The position numbers and the translations under genes were made by a program. A stretch of 64,000 bases of DNA from NCBI GenBank assembly GCA_951804985.1, contig OX638131.1, positions 43,474,621-43,538,620 on the forward strand, read 5' to 3'. Of this stretch, positions 57,313 through 64,000 are shown piece by piece (the first letter of the stretch is position 1; each line of letters begins with the position of its first letter). The notes below the pieces were generated by a model. It was given only the letters and a program-made list of their open reading frames with translations, was not told where the DNA came from and made no database searches. The DNA is from Dryomyza anilis (lineage: Eukaryota; Arthropoda; Insecta; Diptera; Dryomyzidae).

Positions 57313-57778
57313 CTACACACAGAAAAATCCTCTTTTGACATGAGGTTGAAAGAATGAAAAAGTTAGTTGTATCAACTAACTTCATTCGGTTAAATTGAAT
57401 CGTTTACAAATATTAGCCTACACACATGAAATGATTCTAAGGTTGTGTGCGAATTCGACAAAATTGCTGACTAAACTAAATTTTGTCGGTAGTGTTCGAC
57501 TTTTCGATTTAGTAAATTTTCGAGCAGACTAAATTGGAAGACAGTAAACAGACATATGATAATCGATTGATTATGGACTATAACAATTACCGGTTACCGA
57601 ATGGAGATCACACCCTTCATCTGTACAAATTGTTCAAAAACATTTCGAAATTGGTTGCAGCACAAACTACAACTCTTTTTTTTTTTGAGAATAACAACCC
57701 ACTAAGCAGTTGAGAGAAACGAATAAGTTGGTTGGGCAATGAGTTGGTTGGCGCAACAAATCTCTATTCTGTGTGTAT
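57313..57778 (+). mobile_element. Family A MITE carrying a 150-170-bp insertion
   Basis: Normal family A ends (CACACAGAAAAATCCTCTTTT ... CTCTATTCTGTGTG). After ACACATGAAATGATTCTAAGG (57440) an unrelated block follows to about 57610, with AAATTTTGTCGGTAGTGTTCG and TCGATTTAGTAAATTTTCG, before family sequence resumes. Confidence 0.7.
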
Positions 57779-58739
57779 ATTTTTGTTGACATAAATTACA
57801 ATTTGATGGCAACAATCTTCTATTATTGTAAAGAACATAATATATTTGCCGAGATCATGTCGCAACCATATTTATTCTCTGCGTGTATTTTTGTAAAAAT
57901 ATCTGTATAAAGTAAGTGTTGTGTGTGAAAATTTAGTCAAAATGTGTTGAATACACAAATGGGCAAATGTGAAGAGCTCTTTAAGTTCATACATGGGTTG
58001 AGCAATTATTCACTATTAAAATAAAATATAAATTTTGTATAGATTCATTCAACTATCTGATATAAGTAGTGCCGCCCATGCTTTTACTTTTTGTGCTGTT
58101 GCAAAAACACTTGGCAGTTCAAATTAAAATCTTTACCAAATGTATGTTTCTTTGCGAATCCACCAAACGGTAGCAAAATGTTTGTGCAATTTGCAATAAT
58201 AAACAATATAGAAAACAAAGAGATCACGATAACTCAAAGAAACTACGTCAACAAAGACACGAATCAAATGTTAGCAAAGTGAAGCACGAGTTACCGCCGT
58301 ACAGTTCCATGTTGCACCATCATCGGCAGCAAAACCAAAAAGAAACAAGCAGCCGCCACAGCAAAAGACTCCCGAATAAACTTCTTTGCCTTCACATAGT
58401 AAAACAGAAAAATAAAATTCGAAAGGGACGGAAATAGTCGAAGACCGCAAAACAACATCATTGTGTGGACTGAACGTTCTCGTTCATCTAACTCTAAGCA
58501 TGGCCATTGAGCTGGACCCCCGAGTCGGGATGACATGCTATGATAGAAGTCGTTTTTTTTTTAAGACGAGTAGGTATTATTTTGTGGGGTCGTTAATTCA
58601 ATGGAAATTTTAAAAATTCTATTCACGCGACGATCCTGCTGGGTATTGATAATGATGATATGTGTTGTACGGATGCTTGCGATGAAAGGATTGTAATTTA
58701 CAATGAATTAGAAAGCCCCTCGAATCATTTTGTATATGT
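57779..58739. other. Intronic DNA with a less AT-rich block
   Basis: 58060-58550 is less AT-rich and unique, with frames of 63 codons (+) and 81 codons (-) and no domain. Candidate regulatory DNA or unrecognised exon; no splice-consistent model joins it to the SAM-domain gene. Confidence 0.3.
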
Positions 58740-59641
58740 CTACACACAGAAAAATCCTCTTTTGGCATGAGGTTAATTGAACCAACGTTTCAGTGTTGTA
58801 ACCGAAATACATTTGTTGTAACCTCATGTCATTAAAATGCACGTAGCATTTCTTACTCTAACCGAAATGTTAGTTCGCGCAACTGTACGTTCTGTAGTCG
58901 TAACCTCATTATTGTATTTTTAATTCTGTCAAAATTTGACGTTTGTGCATTTGTTACGGCAATTGAGTACGTTATTGTATCTACAAAATAAATGACAAAA
59001 GGCAACCTCATGTCTATCAGCAGTTCGGTTGCCAGTTTCCTGCCAAAAATTATGGATACATGCAGAAATAAATAAACGTCAAAAATTTTTACAAGTGGCA
59101 AACAAGAGGAAATTCATTAATTAAGTAAAAATACGAAATAAATATTTAAATATTGAATGAATTCAATACAAACTGCTGGTTTGCTAGTGAAATATAATAA
59201 AAATATGTGACCATATGTGGCATTATAAATAGTTTTTTATTTTGTTTAATTATGATGAAATAAAATATTAAATGTTTCTTCATACTGTTTTTATTTTTCA
59301 GGGAACAGGAATTAATAGATATATTTTTTGAAATTGTGTGCGTGACATATTTACGCATCAAAAATACTATTGAAAACTTTACATAATTAAGTTTTCTATA
59401 TAAAAGAAATATTCTCAAAATAAAATTCAATTGGAGGTTTCGGCATGCTTGTTGACTTGGAGGTTTAAACAACCTCATTCTTGCTGAATAGGAGGTTCGA
59501 ACAACCTCATGAGGTTAGCACAATCTTATTAGTGTTGACTAGGAGGTTGGTACAATCTCCTAATCAGCAAGTTTCCGCAATCGAATAATTCGGTAGGGCA
59601 ATTTAGTTGGTTGCCGCAACAAATCAATTTTCTGTGTGTAT
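58740..59641. mobile_element. Long family A-like TIR element (about 900 bp)
   Basis: Begins (TA)CACACAGAAAAATCCTCTTTT and ends AACAAATCAATTTTCTGTGTG(TA). It is three times longer than the usual copy. Near 59430-59560 there are repeated short palindromes GGAGGTT-nn-AACAACCTC. No intact transposase frame. Confidence 0.6.
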
Positions 59642-59649
59642 ACACTAAA

Positions 59650-60090
59650 AATTCATGTGGATCCTAGTAGAAATTTGCCCGATGCGCCATGGGGAAATGA
59701 TCGGGTTTCCGTTGGGTAAGCCCTATTAGAGAAAATATGATCATTGCCTTTGCATGCCCTTATCATGCTTACCATACCAGGGTTTACATTATCTAAATAG
59801 TCAATGTTCCCGATCATTGCTACATTATTTGTTCCTCATATCGAAATTAGCATCAGGCAATGTTCGAGATTAATGTGAGAAACCCTATTATGCTCGGGCT
59901 CAGACAAGGCAATTGTCGGGTAAATATTAAAATGGTGAATTGCCGATCAGTACATGATCATGGCCTGAGGTCAATACATGATCAGGACACTGCGTTACAA
60001 GGACATTATGGGCCTCGTCATATCCCGATCATCTCAAAAATGACATGATCACTTCATAACCATAGCCCTATCAAAATTCTACAAGGGATG
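59650..60090. mobile_element. CTAGTAGAA / TTCTACAAGGG element
   Basis: Starts CCTAGTAGAAATTTGCCC and ends GCCCTATCAAAATTCTACAAGGG, an imperfect inverted repeat, with many GATCATG palindromes inside. Related pieces lie at 4150, 33340, 41140 and 45740. Confidence 0.5.
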
Positions 60091-60925
60091 GTATTGACAA
60101 ATAAATACTTGTTAATGTTTCATTGTTGCATTAAACATATTTATGTTCAATTAGAATGCCACAAACATTTTGTTAATTGAACCACCAGTTTTTTTAGTAC
60201 ATTCTTTTTATATTGAAAAAAATACTTTTAAATCTTACCAAAAATAAACCAAAGTTCGTAAAACTGAATCTATTTTTACTCATTCAAAAGTAGAGACATA
60301 ATCATAATAAAAAATACATTAAACAAAAATCAACCAAAATAGAATCGATATTGTTTAAAACTTCGATTAAATATTTCGACACTAATTAGTACGTCGGCCA
60401 CAGAAGTATCTATCGCCTGCTTACAATATGTGTCGTTCTATGCTAATTTCATAAACTTATTTCTGTGGATTTTTCATTATAACATTAATAGATAAGCCCG
60501 CGACATCATCTTAACGTATTGAAAAACAATCTGACAGATGCGGAAATTAATTATATATCTAATGCGTATGCTAATGATACGAAGATTACACAGTGCGACA
60601 AAGTTTTTGTGACATGAGATTTTTTATAAAAATATAAACATTACATTACGAGAGTTTTTAACTTTTAAGCTTTTTGAAATGAATTTGAAAAGATTATTGA
60701 AAACTTGTACTCGATTTTGAAATTATAATAAAAATAATTCGATCTCGAATTTTCTGGTGACTACCGAAAGTATTTGCGGTAGTCACCAGAAGTTTGTCAA
60801 AGTTTATCGAATATCGTTTTGATTATCGAATGTATACTAACGAGATGACATTGAGCATGATCGCATCAACTTACCAAAGACAATATTTTTGAAACTTTGT
60901 CTTCGGGCCGAAACATTTTCTAAAA
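60091..60925. other. AT-rich intronic DNA with a strong short hairpin
   Basis: Nothing coding. TTCTGGTGACTACCG at 60752-60766 and CGGTAGTCACCAGAA at 60777-60791 form a perfect 15-bp stem with a 10-nt loop. Confidence 0.6.
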
Positions 60926-61480
60926 AGCATACCCATTTATTTCAATATCGCTCCGAGGTCAATGCGAAATGCAGTAGAATTCACATGATATCGGTCAATT
61001 TCTCAAAGCGATATTTAGCGTCAATTGAACCTATATATTAAGTATCGAAGTATTCAGTTGGAGTTTGCTACATACGGAACATTTTACGAAATCGATATCG
61101 AAAACAAAGTTCGAGCTTGAAAGGAAAAAAAAACTATAAACGTTTAATTGTCGAAAATTTTTAAATATTCAAAAAAAACGACATCGATGATAAATGTCGC
61201 AAATGTTAAAATGTTAAAAAAAAAACAAACTAAAAAAAAAACGATAAACGTTTAATTGTCGTAAATTTTTAAATATTCAAAAAAAAACGACATCGATGAT
61301 AAATATCGCAAATGTTAAAATGTTCAAAAAAAAGTGACATCGATGTGATAATGTTTAAATGTTGTATCATGAAATGCCAAAGGGTATCATGAAATGCCAA
61401 ATAGTGACGAAAAATCGATTTAAGAACAAACTCTTTATCGAAGTTAGTTTGAGAAATGAATTATAATATATTATTCTTGA
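60926..61480. repeat. GATATCG-type repeat with a 108-bp tandem duplication
   Basis: CAATATCGCTCCGAGGTCAATGCG, CACATGATATCGGTCAA, ATCGATATCGAAAAC and TTTATCGAAGTTAGTTTGAG follow the family order. The unit CGTTTAATTGTCG(A/T)AAATTT ... GACATCGATGATAAAT is duplicated (61141 and 61249) with a partial third. Confidence 0.7.
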
Positions 61481-61942
61481 TCACGGTTCAGCCACGTCTC
61501 TATTTGAAATCACAAATGAAATATTTTCAATTAGATCTTTTTATAACATTGCTATCCAATATTTGCGTACCTAAAATTTAAGCCACCGAATCGTAAGTGA
61601 AACTATAAATTCAGACTACGGCATTAAAATTTTGTATTCTAAAACAAGTTACCAACTGTGGGCATAACATTGTCTCACAGTGTTATTAATGCAAATAGAT
61701 GTTGACAAGCAAGAAAATGTAAACACCTTTAGTGTTATCTTCGTATAACAATCGTAGTCCAACCATGTAGGTCTAACATTTCATGCTAAATCATTTCATA
61801 ATTTATTTGATTTCCGTCATAATTTTATGCATAGACAAAGAGCCAGTTAGGTTATATAGTCCGACTCTATTTTTATGATCGATCTATTCGGGTCTTTGTT
61901 GTTTTATAATCAATAAAACCCTAAAATCCAAAAGAAATCACA
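61481..61942. other. AT-rich intronic spacer, nothing recognised
   Basis: Nothing that I can support. Confidence 0.45.
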
Positions 61943-62190
61943 GTAGCGTCGGCGATTCAGTGGTTAGAGCACTGGACTGAGTGCCGAAAGGTCCCGTAGC
62001 ACAGGTTAAAATCCATGCCAACAACTTAAATATAGAAAAATTGTTTTTCTCGGCAGATAAACACAAACCTTCAAAAAAAACCTCTCACTACGCAGTTCAG
62101 ATTTTGCATTAAACTGTATGAACTATCATTTTGAGTACAAATTTCACACGCACCTCTCAAATGGTTAGAGAGGTCTGCCTAAATTCTTCC
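61943..62190 (+). repeat. tRNA-derived SINE, diverged, next to exon 3
   Basis: GTAGCGTCGGCGATTCAGTGG, TTAGAGCACTGGACTGAGTGC, CGAAAGGTCCCG, then ACCTCTCACTACGCAGTTCAG and CTCAAATGGTTAGAGAGG. The B-box is decayed. It ends about 48 nt before the exon 3 acceptor, within reach of the branch point region. Confidence 0.75.
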
Positions 62191-62238
62191 GATAACTCTT
62201 CAAATCATATTCACCGTAATCTCTGTCTTGTTTTATAG

Positions 62239-62484
62239 GTCTCGCAGCGCCACACCCTCGTCTTTTCGTGGTACGCCACCACATGCAGCTTTGCAGAGTA
62301 CGCCACCGGAGAGTTTAATGCCGGTACACAATCTGTTGACCAGCATACAGCAGCAGGTTGCATCCGCAGGACGCCATGCGACGGCACCAAGTCCAAACAC
62401 ATTGCCAACGGACTTCTCGACGCGTAACTACTCGGAATTCATGCGTAGCCTAGCGGCAAAGTACAACAACAGCAATCCAAATGA
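62239..62484 (+). CDS. SAM-domain regulator, coding exon 3
   Basis: 246 nt, acceptor CTTGTTTTATAG at 62238, donor GA|GTAAGT at 62485; phase 2 on both sides. Encodes residues 351-433 (RSRSATPSSFRGTPPHAALQ ... ARHATAPSPN region ... FSTRNYSEFMRSLAAKYNN). TP/SP pairs are possible proline-directed phosphorylation sites. The stretch NYSEFMRSLAAKYN looks helical and non-repetitive and is a candidate conserved motif. Codon use is GC-rich at third positions, as expected for a real exon in AT-rich DNA. Confidence 0.88.
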
Positions 62485-62539
62485 GTAAGTACTACGTGCG
62501 TTCCGTCATTGTTCTACTATCTAACGTAACCATTTTCAG

Positions 62540-62894
62540 TTCCAGTTCCTCGCGGCGCGGTCCGTTTTTTGACTCCACCTCGACTGCATCCAGTGCTGCC
62601 ACCGCGTTAAGCAACAGTAAAGCATCTACTCTCAATAAACCGCCTCCCTCCATATTAGTCAGTAAGGATCCAAAGCAGCCGCCACTGCTGTCGCCTCCCG
62701 ATGCTGCCAACAACCTCAAGTCTCAGAACGCTGCTCAAACGCATTTGGCTGCAGCCGCTGCAGCGGCCTCAGCTGCTGCTGCAAATAGCTCCAGTTTATC
62801 TCCGTTCATGACATCGCTTTTGTCCAGTTTGCCCTTCAGCCAAGGTTTTCCGCCGCTCATTGACATGAGCAGCACCCAGGCATTGGTAACGTTG
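62540..62894 (+). CDS. SAM-domain regulator, coding exon 4
   Basis: 355 nt after a 55-nt intron (62485-62539), acceptor CATTTTCAG, donor TTG|GTAAGT at 62895; phase 2 in, phase 0 out. Encodes residues 433-551: Ser-rich start (DSSSSRRGPFFDSTS), Pro-rich KPPPSILVSKDPKQPPLLSP, poly-Ala (HLAAAAAAASAAAANSSS type) and a hydrophobic end (SPFMTSLLSSLPFSQGFPPL then IDMSS). A second acceptor TTCCAG six bases downstream would remove two Ser residues. The protein is expected to be largely disordered here. Confidence 0.88.
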
Positions 62895-63015
62895 GTAAGT
62901 AGATGATTTAAAATATCGATCTCGATTATTTCTTGATAGATTCGATCTAAAATAAACTCGACTGTTCGTCTAAAAAAATGTTAATCACGAAATTTTATAC
63001 ATTTTCTACCAACAG
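62895..63015 (+). other. Intron 4 (121 nt)
   Basis: GTAAGT donor and TTTTCTACCAACAG acceptor, phase 0. Typical size for a short fly intron. Confidence 0.85.
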
Positions 63016-63627
63016 GCGCGCGCAGCTAAAGAAGCCGAGATCCAGAACATCCTACGCTCAGCACAACATCCCAAACGCTCCAACTCCAGTGCCTCATCGT
63101 CTCCGCGCTGTGCCAGCATTACGGCGGCGCTGCAACAAGCCGCACAGTTTGTCGCTCCCACCTTGTTTTATTCGACGCAAATGCAACACCAACAGTCACG
63201 CCAATCTAGTCCTCTGCAAACACCACGTTCCACATCCGGCGGTCCAGCGCTGTGCAACGAGAAAACGACGTCGGCCACTGCATCGTCTGCTCCCTTAGAT
63301 TTAAGTTCACAGCCGCCGGCGGCAAAACGATTCAAGGCTGAATCCACCTCAAGTCAGGGCAGCGGCAGTGATGTTCTGTCATTGCAGTCTCCGCTACCGT
63401 TGAGTTCGCCGGGAATCGAAACAACTACAACGTCATCAGTCACAGCAAATGTGGAAGCGGCGCCAACGATTGCGAAGAGTCGCAGTTCCGGGTCAATGCA
63501 AACCACGATACCTTCGAGCTCAGGTCAGCGGCAATGCCAAGCACAAAGCGACGAAGTTAATGCTTGGAGTGTATACGATGTATGTGCCTTTGTAGGAGGA
63601 ATTGATATTTGCGCAGAATACGTACAG
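63016..63627 (+). CDS. SAM-domain regulator, coding exon 5: CtBP-type motif and start of SAM domain
   Basis: 612 nt, acceptor at 63015, donor CAG|GTAAGC at 63628, phase 0 at both ends; residues 552-755. It opens with ARAAKEAEIQNILRSAQHPK, a charged helix-like segment. PLDLS (residues 644-648, bases 63292-63306) matches the PxDLS motif bound by the co-repressor CtBP; AAKRFKAES just after looks like a nuclear-localisation/SUMO-type site. The exon ends in WSVYDVCAFVGGIDICAEY (from residue 735), the first helices of a SAM domain; the rest must lie beyond 64000. The W-(S/T)-V-x-D-V-xx-F pattern fits polyhomeotic/SAMD7/SAMD11-like SAM proteins, in flies Samuel or Moses. Orthology is inferred, so no symbol is given. 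Confidence 0.88.
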
Positions 63628-64000
63628 GTAAGCAATGCTTTTAATTAATCTTCAAATTGTTCATAGATGTGGTAAGAGCACGGACTCTTTTTGATATTAT
63701 ATCGTTGTCACCCTAACTCTAACCAGGGTTTTAAGCATACATTATAGGAATCACAAATTAAAGTCCAAACTATTTGGAAAAACTTAAGCTATGTAAATTT
63801 GATATGTTCTGTTCTACTTGAGGTCTCAAGCCAGTCAGTATGGTTTGGCTTATCTAAGATAAAGTAATTTCTAATTTATATTTCATTCTCGATCGCGGAA
63901 ATATAACACAACTAACCTTAATGTCCCAAATTTAAAATAGTTCCGACTAGGTTGTTCCCCGGTTCACATTTAATGGGCCTACACGCATCAACTCCTAACC
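63628..64000 (+). other. Intron 5 start, runs off the window
   Basis: Begins GTAAGC. No acceptor giving a SAM continuation is seen before the edge, so the remaining SAM exon(s) lie outside. Confidence 0.7.

Larger units (their letters stand above)
53377..62238 (+). other. Intron 2 of the SAM-domain gene (8.86 kb)
   Basis: Donor GTAATT, acceptor TTGTTTTATAG at 62238, phase 2 on both sides. Filled with MITEs, TIR elements, GATATCG repeats and a SINE. No nested gene is supported. Confidence 0.8.

Noticed and set aside
62978..63298. 106-codon Arg/His/Pro-rich frame
   Set aside because: It is the wrong frame of exon 5; the frame that joins exon 4 in phase leads to the SAM domain.

Overview
This is a eukaryotic, AT-rich window that fits a higher (schizophoran) fly. 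Supporting signs are short introns of 55 and 121 nt next to very long ones, a Ser/Ala/Asn/Gln-rich regulatory protein with fly-type homopolymers, and a dense load of fly-type repeats: tRNA-derived SINEs, TA-flanked MITEs, I/R1/LOA-like and Jockey/CR1-like LINE remnants, and a piggyBac-like TTAA element. Genus and species cannot be told from the sequence alone. I see no rRNA, no CRISPR array, no operon and no convincing functional tRNA gene.

One protein-coding gene is supported. It runs on the + strand from about 16.6 kb past the right edge. I reconstructed five coding exons by matching splice sites and phases: 17972-18026, 52380-53376, 62239-62484, 62540-62894 and 63016-63627. All four junctions agree in phase (1, 2, 2, 0), giving 755 codons without a stop before the window ends. 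The product has a short conserved-looking N-terminus, a long low-complexity region with a basic nuclear-localisation-like patch, a PLDLS motif of the CtBP-binding type, and the first half of a SAM domain (residues about 735-755, the rest lies outside). The best family fit is the polyhomeotic/SAMD7/SAMD11-like SAM regulators, in flies the Samuel/Moses type; the exact orthologue is not proven. The leader (about 16.64-17.97 kb) is AU-rich and has several uORFs, one overlapping the start codon.

Bases 1-16.6 kb are upstream flank: AT-rich DNA with MITEs, SINEs, a Tc1-like transposase relic, a GGTTCC-rich repeat and GC-richer islands at 0.95-1.4, 7.2-8.2 and 10.1-10.7 kb. Intron 1 (18,027-52,379; 34.35 kb) holds no supported nested gene. 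It is a mosaic of repeats separated by GC-richer, apparently unique islands (21.5-21.9, 27.35-27.95, 33.5-34.1, 37.15-38.2, 40.2-40.95, 41.65-42.65, 43.5-43.9, 44.6-45.2, 48.6-49.5 kb). These are the best candidates for enhancers or alternative promoters; the 48.6-49.5 kb island is the most promoter-like. Intron 2 (53,377-62,238; 8.9 kb) has more repeats, and a SINE ends about 50 nt before the exon 3 acceptor.

The repeat landscape is the most unusual part: nested insertions that can be ordered in time (a LINE in a SINE with a recognisable target duplication; a MITE in a satellite-like array; a GATATCG-rich block in a hairpin element), a foldback of about 0.7 kb inside the transcribed intron, and two interspersed families (GATATCG-rich and GGTTCC-rich) that I cannot match to a named class. 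I found no new enzymatic or defence system.
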